Assembly: GCF_006864365.1 (NCBI RefSeq)
Contig: NZ_QHLJ01000004.1
Location: 62,001 to 126,000 of the forward strand
DNA from: Campylobacter sp. MIT 99-7217
GTDB lineage: Bacteria > Campylobacterota > Campylobacteria > Campylobacterales > Campylobacteraceae
Reading direction: 5' to 3'
DNA: 64,000 nt
The notes under the pieces were generated by a model. It did no database searches and was not told the origin of the DNA. It saw nothing but the letters and a program-made list of their open reading frames with translations. Shown in pieces: positions 1 through 8,074 of this stretch. Made by a program: the position numbers and the translations under genes. The first letter of the stretch is position 1, and every line of letters begins with the position of its first letter.

Positions 1-70
1 ATTTGTAGCGTTGTAGTGTCCTTGTGGTGATTTTAAGAATTCTTGCTTTATCTCTTTGAGTATATTTCAT
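1..70 (-). CDS. N-terminus of a small helix-turn-helix protein (runs off the left edge)
   Basis: On the minus strand an ATG at 70 opens a frame that stays open to the window edge. It encodes 23 residues, basic and helical, reading ...DKARILKITTRTLQRYK. The pattern A-R-I-L-x-I-T-x-R-T-L-Q-R-Y looks like the first two helices of a DNA-binding helix-turn-helix (inference; only 23 residues are visible). A weak AAGG lies 10-13 nt upstream of the ATG. The gene diverges from the lipoprotein operon starting at 207, so it could regulate it. Chance is possible with so short a segment; the HTH-like pattern is the main argument. Confidence 0.5.
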   Translation of the reverse strand, partial: MKYTQRDKARILKITTRTLQRYK

Positions 71-172
71 TAGTTTATAGCCTTGAATTTTTTAAAAATT
101 TATTAGAATTTTTCTTTAAAGCAAACTAAGACAATAAGTCGTAAATTTATAAAATAATAAGAAATAATTTCG

Positions 173-178
173 TATAAT
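173..178 (+). promoter_or_regulatory. -10 box of the lipoprotein operon
   Basis: A perfect TATAAT preceded by G and followed by C, in an AT-rich stretch, 29 nt before the ATG at 207. Campylobacter sigma-70 promoters typically show a good -10 without a clear -35. An AAGGAG Shine-Dalgarno at 196-201 follows. Confidence 0.6.
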
Positions 179-206
179 CAAGTTTTTAAATTTGCAAGGA
201 GTAGAA

Positions 207-812
207 ATGAAAAAATTATTAAGGGTCTTTAGTATTTTTGTGGTTTTTTGTTTGTTGGGTTGTTCTATTTTAGATGAGCCTAATTCTTACAAGAAATCAA
301 ATGAGCCTAGTTTTAATCCTCATATAAATCCAAATGCAAGTTATGAATACAAAAATAGTGGCTTTGTTAAATTTTATGAGTCTTTTTATCTTGCTGATTC
401 TTTAAAAGAATGTTATAAAAATATGCCAGAGCTATTTTTACAAGCAGGAGAAGAACCTATGCTTGTAAATTCGGTAGATAATGGAAAAGAATTTATTCCT
501 CCTAATAATTTCTCAAAAAGATACGAATATATTCTTATAGGAATATCAAGTTATGCTTCTAATTTTTATGGCGAAGCACAAGAAGCCTTAGAAGTAGCTA
601 AGGTTTTAAGGGCTAAATATGTAGGCTATGGCACAAGATTGCTTAATGAATATGACACGGTGCAAGGACAAAAGGTGCAAAGAAAAGCAATGGAAGCTGT
701 ATTTTTAATCGGTATGCCAAAAAATGAGTTTTCCTTTGAAACTTTCGCACAAAAATGTCCTTTACTAGATGAGGAATTATATGAAAAATTTCAAAAAAGG
801 AATAAAAAATGA
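207..812 (+). CDS. putative lipoprotein of unknown function
   Basis: 201 aa. Residues 1-18 form a lipoprotein signal peptide ending in L-L-G with Cys19 as the predicted lipidation site; Ser follows, which suggests outer-membrane sorting. The mature part is soluble, rich in Tyr, Glu and Lys, with no family I recognise. The frame is open from a TTG at 192, but the ATG at 207 fits the signal peptide and has AAGGAG 5 nt upstream, so I chose it. The stop overlaps the next start (ATGA at 809-812), which indicates translational coupling. It is first of three small envelope genes and diverges from a putative HTH gene; the cluster looks accessory. Confidence 0.75.
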   Translation: MKKLLRVFSIFVVFCLLGCSILDEPNSYKKSNEPSFNPHINPNASYEYKNSGFVKFYESFYLADSLKECYKNMPELFLQAGEEPMLVNSVDNGKEFIPPNNFSKRYEYILIGISSYASNFYGEAQEALEVAKVLRAKYVGYGTRLLNEYDTVQGQKVQRKAMEAVFLIGMPKNEFSFETFAQKCPLLDEELYEKFQKRNKK

Positions 813-1012
813 AAAAAATTTTATTTATATCAAGTTTAGTGCTAATTTTTATAGCACAAAGCAAGGCTTATTTTATAAATGGTAAGTATTTTACTCTTGA
901 AAAATGCGAGTATGGAAATCTTGGTTATGAGTATGGCAACGTAGGCTACTATAAATCAAGCGACGGAGAAAGGGCTAAGGTCTTTTTTGGCACTTCTTGG
1001 TGTGAGTATTGA
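809..1012 (+). CDS. small secreted Tyr/Gly-rich protein
   Basis: 67 aa. Residues 1-20 are a Sec signal peptide (MKK, hydrophobic core, cleavage predicted after S-K-A). The mature 47-residue protein contains the near-repeat YGNLGYEYGNVGYY and only two cysteines (Cys33 and Cys65, near the C-terminus), suggesting a single disulfide in the periplasm. The start overlaps the stop of the preceding lipoprotein gene by the ATGA arrangement, so the two are almost certainly co-translated. No family recognised. The short length and low complexity make any function call unsafe. Confidence 0.65.
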   Translation: MKKILFISSLVLIFIAQSKAYFINGKYFTLEKCEYGNLGYEYGNVGYYKSSDGERAKVFFGTSWCEY

Positions 1013-1020
1013 GTAGCTAA

Positions 1021-1338
1021 ATGAAAAATTTACTTGCTACGCTTTTTGGCTTTGTCATTCTTAATTTTATTATTTATGCAGCTCAAGAGCTTTATCATTA
1101 TAATGATGTGAAAAAATGCGAAGCAATGGAAAATGAAATGGAAATTTTAAAAGAACAGATAGAAAAATACGAACTTTTAGCGGACAAATACAAAAAAATC
1201 GATGAGATAAGTTATAATCAATACTCAAGGCTTATTGATGAATACAACGAACTTGCAAAAGATTATAACGAACTAGCTAAAAGTGCGTATTCTAGGTGGT
1301 GGCTTTTGCCTATACCTATAGGACATAAAGCCTTTTAA
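1021..1338 (+). CDS. membrane-anchored coiled-coil protein
   Basis: 105 aa. One N-terminal hydrophobic segment (about residues 3-21), with few preceding charges, is followed by a Glu/Lys-rich region with heptad-like spacing (about 28-85) that should form a coiled coil. The C-terminus is unusual: an aromatic and proline-rich tail (RWWLLPIPIGHKAF). Starts 8 nt after the previous stop, so it is third in the lipoprotein operon. The layout (anchor, rod, hydrophobic tip) resembles small phage spanin or lysis-accessory proteins, but there is no other phage gene nearby and this is only a structural analogy. Confidence 0.65.
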   Translation: MKNLLATLFGFVILNFIIYAAQELYHYNDVKKCEAMENEMEILKEQIEKYELLADKYKKIDEISYNQYSRLIDEYNELAKDYNELAKSAYSRWWLLPIPIGHKAF

Positions 1339-1344
1339 ATTTCA

Positions 1345-1364
1345 AAGGCTTAAATTTAAGCCTT
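1345..1364. terminator. bidirectional terminator between convergent genes
   Basis: A perfect 20-nt inverted repeat, AAGGCTTAAATTTAAGCCTT, lies between the coiled-coil gene (+) and the aminotransferase (-), overlapping the last codon of the latter. A short T-rich run follows on the plus strand. Confidence 0.6.
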
Positions 1365-2565
1365 ATTCTTTCAAATACTTCTTGATATTTCTAGCAGCTT
1401 GGCGGATGCGGTTTTCATTTTCTATTAGAGCTATTCTTACATACTCATCGCCAGCCTCGCCAAAGCCAAGTCCGGGACTTACTGCCACACTTGCCTTTTG
1501 TAAAAGCTGTTTTGAAAACTCAAGGCTTTTAAGGTGCATTTTGCTTGGTGGGAGCTTTGCCCATACAAACATGCTTGCACGAGGCTTTTTTAAGCTCCAA
1601 CCAGCATTATCAAAGGCATCAAGCAAGACATCAAGCCTTTTAGCATAGGTGCTTCTTATGTCCTCAACGCATTCTTGAGGTCCGTCTAAGGCTATGGTCG
1701 CTGCTACTTGTATAGGCGTATACATGCCATAGTCAAACCATGATTTTATCTTTTTCAAAGCTGCCACTAACCTTTTGTTACCAGCGACAAAGCCCACACG
1801 CCAGCCAGCCATATTATAAGACTTTGAAAGGGTGTAAGTTTCCACAGCTACATCTTTTGCACCCTCGATCTCCAAGATAGAAGGCGTTTTATAGTCCTCA
1901 AAAGTAAGATCTGCGTAAGCTATATCGCTGATGATATAAAATCTTTCTTTTTTAGCCAAGGCAACAAGCCTTTCATAAAAGCTTTTTTCAGCCGTTATGG
2001 TGGTAGGGTTGTGAGGGAAATTTACGACTACAAATTTAGCCCTTGGAATGCTTTCATTAAGCGTTTTGCTAAGTGTTTCAAAAAAAGCGTTTTCATCAAG
2101 CTCGAATTTGTCATTATACTCTAAGCCCATTTTTGTAACATTGCCCCCAGCGATGATGAAAGCTTGAGTATGGATAGGATAAGCAGGAGTTGGCACTATG
2201 GCTACATCGCCGGGATTTATAACAGCTCTTGCTAAATTTACAAAGCCTTCCTTGCTTCCCATAGTCGCCACCACTTCGCTTTCAGGATCAAGCTCGACGC
2301 CGTATTTTCTTTTATACCAATTACAAGCTGCAAGGCGGAGCTTAAAAATCCCAGCCGAGACAGAATACCCGGAAGTTTTGTCTTTGTTCGCACTTTCGCA
2401 AAGTTTGTCGATGATGTGTTGAGGCGTTTTGCCGTCAGGATTTCCCATAGAAAAGTCTATGATATCCTCGCCTGCTCTTCTAGCAGCCATTTTGATCGCA
2501 TTTACTTCTGCGAAAACATAGTTTGGAAGTCTTTCTATGGTATTAAAACGAATTTCATCAAACAT
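1363..2565 (-). CDS. class I/II PLP-dependent aminotransferase
   Basis: 400 aa, full length for fold-type I aminotransferases. It shows the PLP Schiff-base Lys248 in SKSYNMAGWRVGF, Asn186 in the N-P-T motif, Asp214 and Tyr217 in the ISDIAYADL strand that holds the pyridine ring, and the phosphate-binding GSKEG (103-107). It is closest in my memory to the C. jejuni Cj0150c / H. pylori HP0672 type, annotated as aspartate- or alanine-type aminotransferase. The true substrate cannot be read from sequence; alanine, aspartate and N-succinyl-diaminopimelate remain possible. Starts with ATG at 2565; an upstream TACAAT at 2588-2593 (minus strand) is the likely -10. Stands alone between convergent and tandem neighbours. 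Confidence 0.9.
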   Translation of the reverse strand: MFDEIRFNTIERLPNYVFAEVNAIKMAARRAGEDIIDFSMGNPDGKTPQHIIDKLCESANKDKTSGYSVSAGIFKLRLAACNWYKRKYGVELDPESEVVATMGSKEGFVNLARAVINPGDVAIVPTPAYPIHTQAFIIAGGNVTKMGLEYNDKFELDENAFFETLSKTLNESIPRAKFVVVNFPHNPTTITAEKSFYERLVALAKKERFYIISDIAYADLTFEDYKTPSILEIEGAKDVAVETYTLSKSYNMAGWRVGFVAGNKRLVAALKKIKSWFDYGMYTPIQVAATIALDGPQECVEDIRSTYAKRLDVLLDAFDNAGWSLKKPRASMFVWAKLPPSKMHLKSLEFSKQLLQKASVAVSPGLGFGEAGDEYVRIALIENENRIRQAARNIKKYLKE

Positions 2566-2645
2566 AATGCACCCCTTAAATTTGTTAATTGTAGCTCATT
2601 TATCTAAAATTTGACTTTAAAAACACGAAAAACAAAAGCCTTTGT

Positions 2646-4427
2646 CTAAAAATTCTCATTTATACTAAGATCAAAATCATATTTTTGAAAACGCCGCCAA
2701 ATTTCACTTAGCTTTGATTCATCTTTTTCTTGCTTGATAAAAATGAGGCTTTGAAGAAAAAAGGTTAAAAACTCCTCTTCTTCATTGAATTTTTTTCTCA
2801 TTTTGTCGCTGTTTTTATCCAAAAAAATATACATTTGTTTTTTAAGTCCCAAGCTAAAGCTTAAATTTGAAATTCTATTTAAAAAGCCAAGATTGATCTT
2901 GCAAATAGCTAGAAAAAACTGCGTTCTTGTTTTTAAAGCCTGTATGCTTTCAAACTCAAGCATTTCTCGTATCAAACTATCTTCAATCCCAGCTTGATCA
3001 AGCACCTTTTCTAAGGTATTTTTATGTTTAAAGCAAGCAGTATCGCTGATTTGTAAAAAAAATTGTTGATAGCTTTTGTTTTCGTATAAGAATTTAAAAA
3101 TTTCAAACTCGGCTAGATTGAGCTTTTCTAAATTTATTTTTTCAGGCTTTGAGCTTAAAAGCTTGGGGCTTGATTTTTGTTTTTGTACTAGCTTGATGAA
3201 ATTTGATTCAACGCCAAGTAAATTTGCAACCAAGCTCGTATAAGTTTGCGCTACAAGGGGTTCGAGCAAAAAGGTGTATTTTTGGATAAGCTCAAGGGCA
3301 TTTTGCTTTTCAAGAGCTGTATTTAAGCTCATCTTAGAAAGACTTTGCCTTATAAAAAACTCTCCAAGCTCTATACCCATATCAAGCATATCAAACAAAG
3401 CCTTGCTTTGCCCACTGCTTACAAGCTCGGCTGGATCTTTTCCGCCCTTTAAGATCACAACCTTGCCATCGATCTTATGAAGACTTAGCAAATGAGCTGA
3501 TCTTAAGGCAGCATTAAGCCCTGCTTCATCGCTATCAAAGCAAAGTATGACCTTGCTTTCAAGCCTTTTGATAAGAGGTAAATGATCCTTAGTAAGAGCT
3601 GTTCCAAGCACAGCTACGGCGTTTTTAAGTCCAGCTTTATGAAAGGCAATAGCGTCCATATAGCCTTCGCAAATGATCATTTCTTTTTTTTTGATGATCT
3701 CATCTTTAGCAAGATGAAAGGCGTATAAAATGCGAGATTTATCAAAAAGACGGCTTTGTGGAGAATTTACATACTTAGCCATATTTTCAGCATTTAAAGT
3801 CCTACCTCCAAAGCCTATCAGCAAGCCCTTATGATCGTAAATGGGAAAAGAAATTCTTTGTATAAAGCTAGCATACACTTCATGAGGATTTTTTTGCTTG
3901 ATCGCTCCTACTTCAAGGGCATCTTTAAAATCTATATTTTCATTTCTTAAAAGTCTTAGAGTTTCTTCGTTGCTTGGAGCAAAACCTAGCTCAAATTTTT
4001 TTATGTCCTCATCATCTAAATTTCTTGCATATAAATACCTCAAAGCTTCTTGGTGTTTGACAAGCTGGGATTTATAAAAGGCATTAAGTAGGGGCAAGAT
4101 ATGTAAAAAGGACCTTGTGTCTTCTTTTTTTTCGCTTGTATAAACAAGGGAAAAATTACTCCATGAAGCCACTTTTTCCACAGCTTCAGAAAAAGAACTT
4201 CGCTCTATATCTTGGACAAATTTAAAAACATCACCGCCTGCTTTACAAGCAAAGCAATGATAAAAGCCTTTGATCTGATTAATATGCATGCTTGGATTTT
4301 TATCATCATGAAAGGGACACACGCAAACAAAGCTTGCACCTTGCTTTCTCACTTCCACAAAATGAGAAATCACATCAACGATGTCAGCCTTTGATCTTAG
4401 CTCTTCTATACTTCTTTTTGAAATCAT
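2646..4427 (-). CDS. dnaG: DNA primase DnaG
   Basis: 593 aa. Synthesises RNA primers at the replication fork. The N-terminal CHC2 zinc ribbon uses Cys37, His40, Cys58 and Cys61; the TOPRIM core includes the ICEGYMDAI and CFDSDEAGLNAA motifs that bind metal; a helical C-terminal region for DnaB binding follows. The frame is open to 4661, but the family N-terminus is the M-I-S-K-R-S-I-E-E-L start at 4427. The longer version would run over the divergent gene at 4491 and add 78 unrelated residues. A TATAAT on the minus strand at 4435-4440 lies just before this ATG, leaving a very short 5' leader or placing the real promoter further up. Confidence 0.96.
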   Translation of the reverse strand: MISKRSIEELRSKADIVDVISHFVEVRKQGASFVCVCPFHDDKNPSMHINQIKGFYHCFACKAGGDVFKFVQDIERSSFSEAVEKVASWSNFSLVYTSEKKEDTRSFLHILPLLNAFYKSQLVKHQEALRYLYARNLDDEDIKKFELGFAPSNEETLRLLRNENIDFKDALEVGAIKQKNPHEVYASFIQRISFPIYDHKGLLIGFGGRTLNAENMAKYVNSPQSRLFDKSRILYAFHLAKDEIIKKKEMIICEGYMDAIAFHKAGLKNAVAVLGTALTKDHLPLIKRLESKVILCFDSDEAGLNAALRSAHLLSLHKIDGKVVILKGGKDPAELVSSGQSKALFDMLDMGIELGEFFIRQSLSKMSLNTALEKQNALELIQKYTFLLEPLVAQTYTSLVANLLGVESNFIKLVQKQKSSPKLLSSKPEKINLEKLNLAEFEIFKFLYENKSYQQFFLQISDTACFKHKNTLEKVLDQAGIEDSLIREMLEFESIQALKTRTQFFLAICKINLGFLNRISNLSFSLGLKKQMYIFLDKNSDKMRKKFNEEEEFLTFFLQSLIFIKQEKDESKLSEIWRRFQKYDFDLSINENF

Positions 4428-4434
4428 TGATAAA

Positions 4435-4457
4435 ATTATATAAAGTTTTAGTATAAT
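4435..4457. promoter_or_regulatory. divergent -10 boxes of dnaG and the TPR gene
   Basis: ATTATA at 4435-4440 reads TATAAT on the minus strand (toward dnaG). GTATAATTTG with TATAAT at 4452-4457 reads toward the TPR gene at 4491. The two -10 boxes are only 11 nt apart, so the promoters overlap and may interfere. Confidence 0.5.
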
Positions 4458-4490
4458 TTGACTTAAATTTGAGATATTAAAAGAAGCAAA

Positions 4491-5465
4491 ATGGATTTTT
4501 TCTTTGTAGAATACCGCGATCCTGTCGTAGGACTCATCGTACTGATAGCCTTGATTTTGTTTGTGGCTTTGGGACATTATTTTTATAAAATGTTTGCGAT
4601 TAAAGATGAGGCTAAAAATATCAACAATTTCATCAAACAATTTGAGATCAACAACGCCCACAAAGATCTTTTAAGAGCAAGTAGCCTTAGTCTTAACAAT
4701 CTCATCTTTTTAGCCACTGTTTTTACCAAAAGTGGGGAATTTGAAAAAGCAACGCAAATTTACCTCATCGCCTTAGAAAAAACTAAGGATAAAGACGAAC
4801 AAGAGCTTTTGTTTTACGATCTTGCGCAGGTTTATTTTAAGGCTGGTTTTTTGCAAAGAAGCGTTGAGGTCTTGCTCAATGCCCTTAAAATCCGTCCTCG
4901 CAATGAAAAGTCCTTAAAACTTCTTCGCATAGTCTATCTTAGACTTAAACAATACAAGGAAGTTTTAGAGGTTTTAGAATGCTTATTTGAGCTTGGTTTT
5001 GATGTGGAAGATGAAAAAAACTTCGCTAAAGCCTTGATGATCAAAGAGGGTAAAAAAAGCGAGCAAGAAAAGCTTGATGAGAGCTTGAAGCTTGATTTGA
5101 AATATGAAATTTTAAAACGATTTATTTTTGAAAATTATAAATTTGATATCTTTGTTCGGTTTGATCTCATCGTGGATTTGCTTTACAGAAGAAAGGAAGC
5201 GATTTTTATAAATGATCAAAACTACTATGAGCTTTTTTGCGCTCTTCATCTAACAAAAGAAAATAAAGCCCTTGTATTTAAAAACTCAAAACTTAAAATG
5301 CTTAAAATTTTAAAAGATAATAATTTCAAAGCAAGGCTAAGTTTTTCTTATATGTGCAAGGAGTGCAAAAATCAAATGCCTATCTTTTTTTATCACTGCC
5401 CAATTTGCTATGAATTTAACAAATGTCAAATTTTTTATGAGTTAAGAGATGATGAAAAAAATTGA
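4491..5465 (+). CDS. LapB/YciM-like membrane TPR protein with C-terminal rubredoxin-type zinc knuckle
   Basis: 324 aa; the syntenic equivalent of C. jejuni Cj1637c, usually annotated only as a periplasmic or membrane protein. A single N-terminal membrane helix (about 10-33) is followed by tetratricopeptide-like helical repeats (about 60-180) and a C-terminal metal knuckle: Cys289-x2-Cys292 and Cys303-x2-Cys306, plus Cys312. This order (anchor, TPRs, paired CxxC) is the architecture of LapB/YciM, which in E. coli links FtsH to LpxC turnover in LPS synthesis. It is shorter than E. coli LapB, and orthology is inferred from architecture only. It is the first gene of an operon with rnhA, rnc and aroC; its 3' end overlaps rnhA. 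Confidence 0.7.
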   Translation: MDFFFVEYRDPVVGLIVLIALILFVALGHYFYKMFAIKDEAKNINNFIKQFEINNAHKDLLRASSLSLNNLIFLATVFTKSGEFEKATQIYLIALEKTKDKDEQELLFYDLAQVYFKAGFLQRSVEVLLNALKIRPRNEKSLKLLRIVYLRLKQYKEVLEVLECLFELGFDVEDEKNFAKALMIKEGKKSEQEKLDESLKLDLKYEILKRFIFENYKFDIFVRFDLIVDLLYRRKEAIFINDQNYYELFCALHLTKENKALVFKNSKLKMLKILKDNNFKARLSFSYMCKECKNQMPIFFYHCPICYEFNKCQIFYELRDDEKN

Positions 5466-5889
5466 AATTTATACAGACGGCTCTTGTCTTAAAAATCCGG
5501 GTTTTGGAGGCTGGGCTTATATCTTGCGTTATAAAAACAACGAAAAAGAAGGCTTTGGCGCACAAGCTGATACGACAAATAACCAAATGGAACTTCGTGC
5601 TATCATAGAGGCTTTAAAAGCCTTGAAAGAACCTTGCGAAATTTCACTTTTTACGGACTCAAATTTAATGGTGCAAAGTATCAATGAATGGCTTGAAGGC
5701 TGGATAAAAAAGGATTTTAAGGGCAAAAAAAATGTTTCTTTATGGAAAGAATACCTAGAAGCTGCCAAAACACACCATATCAAAGCTTTTTGGATAAAAG
5801 CACACAACGGACATGATGAAAATGAAAGGTGTGATTTTTTAGCAAGAACTGCGGCTTTAAATTTAGCCAAAACAAAGGAAAATGAATGA
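5449..5889 (+). CDS. rnhA: ribonuclease HI
   Basis: 146 aa. Degrades the RNA strand of RNA-DNA hybrids. The four catalytic acids are present: Asp10 (YTDGSC), Glu48 (QMELRA), Asp70 (FTDSN) and Asp129 (ERCDFLA), with the basic-protrusion region before position 100 and the catalytic-loop His (AHNGHDENE). Two adjacent ATGs at 5449 and 5452 are both possible starts. The gene overlaps the TPR gene by 17 nt and its stop overlaps the rnc start by 4 nt, so the operon is tightly coupled. Confidence 0.95.
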   Translation: MMKKIEIYTDGSCLKNPGFGGWAYILRYKNNEKEGFGAQADTTNNQMELRAIIEALKALKEPCEISLFTDSNLMVQSINEWLEGWIKKDFKGKKNVSLWKEYLEAAKTHHIKAFWIKAHNGHDENERCDFLARTAALNLAKTKENE

Positions 5890-6560
5890 AAGATTTTAGC
5901 CTGCTTGAAAAAAATATAAACTATAAATTTAAAGACAAAGAGCTTTTAACTAGAGCTTTGACGCACAAAAGTATGAAAAAACCTTACAGCAACGAAAGGC
6001 TTGAGTTTTTAGGCGATGCGGTTTTAGATCTCATCGTGGGGGAGTTTTTGTTTCATAAATTTAAACACCAAAATGAGGGCGATTTATCCAAGCTAAGAGC
6101 TGCACTTGTAAATGAAAAATCTTTCACGCAAATAGCTAATAATCTTTGCTTAGGGGATTTTATCTTTATGTCAAATGCTGAGGAAAATAATGGAGGAAGA
6201 ACGAAAGCTTCTATACTTTCTGATTGTTTTGAAGCCATTATCGCAGCCATTTACCTAGAGGCTGGCTTTTTAAAAGTAAAAGAGATCATCTTAGACTTGC
6301 TTGAGAAAAATTTTCCTCAAATTGACGCTCATCACTTGCTAAAAGATTATAAAACAAAACTTCAAGAACACACCCAAGCTCTTATGGCTGGAACGCCTGA
6401 TTATGAGCTTGTGCGTGCTTTTGGACCTGATCATCAAAAACAATTTGAAATCGCACTAAAAATCAATGGCAAAGAAATGGCAAGGGCTATTGCAAATAGC
6501 AAAAAAGAAGCACAACAAGAATGTGCTAAAATCACACTTGAAAAGTTAGGAGTTTTATGA
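5886..6560 (+). CDS. rnc: ribonuclease III
   Basis: 224 aa. Cleaves double-stranded RNA in rRNA and mRNA processing. The RNase III signature NERLEFLGDAVL holds Glu40 and Asp44; Asp113 and Glu116 complete the two-metal site. A double-stranded RNA-binding domain occupies about 150-224. Length is normal for bacteria. Overlaps rnhA (upstream) and aroC (downstream) by 4 nt each. In Campylobacter this enzyme also processes tracrRNA-crRNA where CRISPR is present; no CRISPR array is visible in this window. Confidence 0.97.
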   Translation: MKDFSLLEKNINYKFKDKELLTRALTHKSMKKPYSNERLEFLGDAVLDLIVGEFLFHKFKHQNEGDLSKLRAALVNEKSFTQIANNLCLGDFIFMSNAEENNGGRTKASILSDCFEAIIAAIYLEAGFLKVKEIILDLLEKNFPQIDAHHLLKDYKTKLQEHTQALMAGTPDYELVRAFGPDHQKQFEIALKINGKEMARAIANSKKEAQQECAKITLEKLGVL

Positions 6561-7645
6561 ATACCTTTGGAACGAGGCTTAAATTTACAAGTTTTGGAGA
6601 ATCACACGGAAAGGCAGTAGGTTGCGTGATTGATGGCATTCCTGCTGGGCTTAAATTTGACTTTGATTTTTTGCAAGCTGAGCTTGATAAAAGAAGACCC
6701 GGGCTTAATAAATTTGCCACACAAAGAAAGGAAAGTGATGAAGCTTTGGTTTTAAGTGGGGTTTTTGATGGGATTTGCACGGGTTCGCCCATAGCTATCG
6801 TTGTTTATAATGAAAACCAGCACTCCAAAGACTATGAAAATATCAAGGATATTTTTCGTCCCTCACATGCGGATTTTACTTATTTTCATAAATATGGCGT
6901 TAGGGATTATAGAGGTGGTGGGCGTGCAAGTGCTAGAGAAAGTGTAGCTAGAGTAGCAGCTGGAGCTGTAGCAGCCATGCTTTTAAAAGAATTTGATATC
7001 AGCGTTTTGAGTGGGGTTTTTGGGGTTGGAACTTGTGTTTCAGCCTTGAAAAATGAAGAATTTGACTTTGAAAACGCAAGCAAAAGCGAAATTTTTGCTC
7101 TTGATACGAATTTAGAAGAAAAATTTAAAGAAGAAATTTTAAATGCAAGAAATGCTAAAGATAGCGTAGGTGCGAGTGTTTTTACAAGGGTAAAAAATTT
7201 AAAAAAAGGACTTGGAGAGCCTTTATATGATAAGCTTGAAAGTAAGCTAGCTCACGCTTTAATGGGGATAAATGCCGTAAAAGCTGTAGAAATAGGCGAG
7301 GGCATAAACTCAAGTCGCCTTAGAGCCTCTCAAAATAATGACTTGATGAGGGATAATACCTTTTTAAGCAATCACTCAGGAGGCTTGCAAGGGGGCTTAA
7401 GTAACGGCGAAGATATAGAGCTTAAGACTTATTTTAAGCCTACACCCTCGATATTTTTACCTCAAGAAAGTTCAAATTTATACGGCGAAAATGTCATCTG
7501 CGAGCTAAAAGGCAGACACGATCCTTGTGTGGGAGTAAGAGGAAGCGTTGTTGTGAATGCTATGGTGCGTTTGGTGGTGGCTGATTGCCTGCTTTTGCAT
7601 GCAAGTGCAAATTTAGCAAATCTTAAGAAAATTTATGGAAATTAA
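6557..7645 (+). CDS. aroC: chorismate synthase
   Basis: 362 aa. Converts EPSP to chorismate with reduced FMN, the last common step of aromatic synthesis. The family signatures are present: GESHGKAVG near the N-terminus, the Arg-rich YRGGGRASARE block in the middle, and the C-terminal RHDPCVGVRG. Start ATG at 6557 overlaps the rnc stop (ATGA). The stop at 7643-7645 directly abuts the next ATG (cutA), so all five genes from the TPR protein to cutA are likely one transcript. Confidence 0.97.
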   Translation: MNTFGTRLKFTSFGESHGKAVGCVIDGIPAGLKFDFDFLQAELDKRRPGLNKFATQRKESDEALVLSGVFDGICTGSPIAIVVYNENQHSKDYENIKDIFRPSHADFTYFHKYGVRDYRGGGRASARESVARVAAGAVAAMLLKEFDISVLSGVFGVGTCVSALKNEEFDFENASKSEIFALDTNLEEKFKEEILNARNAKDSVGASVFTRVKNLKKGLGEPLYDKLESKLAHALMGINAVKAVEIGEGINSSRLRASQNNDLMRDNTFLSNHSGGLQGGLSNGEDIELKTYFKPTPSIFLPQESSNLYGENVICELKGRHDPCVGVRGSVVVNAMVRLVVADCLLLHASANLANLKKIYGN

Positions 7646-7963
7646 ATGAAAATTCGTATCATAAAAACAACTTTTTCAAGCAAAGAAGAAGCAGAGAAAA
7701 TCACTCAAATTTTACTTGAAAAACGCCTTGTAGCTTGCGTTCAAAGCAGTAAAATCAAAAGTTCTTATCTGTGGCAAAACAAACTTTGTCATGATAAAGA
7801 AATATTACTTAGCATAAAGACAACAAAAAGGCTTTGCAAGGAAGTAAAAAGGCTTATCATAAAACTTCATTCTTATGAAACGCCTCAAATTCTTACACTC
7901 AAGCCAAAAAAAGCAAATAAGGCTTATAAAATTTGGCTTGAAAGCGTGCTTAACAAAGAATAA
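7646..7963 (+). CDS. cutA: CutA1-type divalent-cation tolerance protein
   Basis: 105 aa. Shows the CutA1 pattern LLEKRLVACVQ, then SSYLWQNK and the E-I-L-L-S-I-K-T-T strand, ending in a helical W-L-E-S-V segment. CutA1 proteins form trimers with a ferredoxin-like fold; a role in copper tolerance is historical and not firmly established. It begins immediately after the aroC stop, so it is translated by reinitiation or from a site inside aroC. I do not recall cutA beside aroC in C. jejuni, so this may be a lineage-specific junction. Confidence 0.85.
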   Translation: MKIRIIKTTFSSKEEAEKITQILLEKRLVACVQSSKIKSSYLWQNKLCHDKEILLSIKTTKRLCKEVKRLIIKLHSYETPQILTLKPKKANKAYKIWLESVLNKE

Positions 7964-8074
7964 AATGAAAATTTAGCCTTTTTTCCTAAAAAGAGACTAA
8001 ATTTAAAAAAATCTTAAGCCTTTCAAGTTAAAATTATGTTTATTTTTAAAAACTAGGAGTTCAAAAAAACTTAT

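Noticed and set aside
4428-4661. N-terminal extension of dnaG by 78 residues
   Set aside because: It has no primase similarity, overlaps the divergent TPR gene and its promoter, and the conserved N-terminus begins at 4427.
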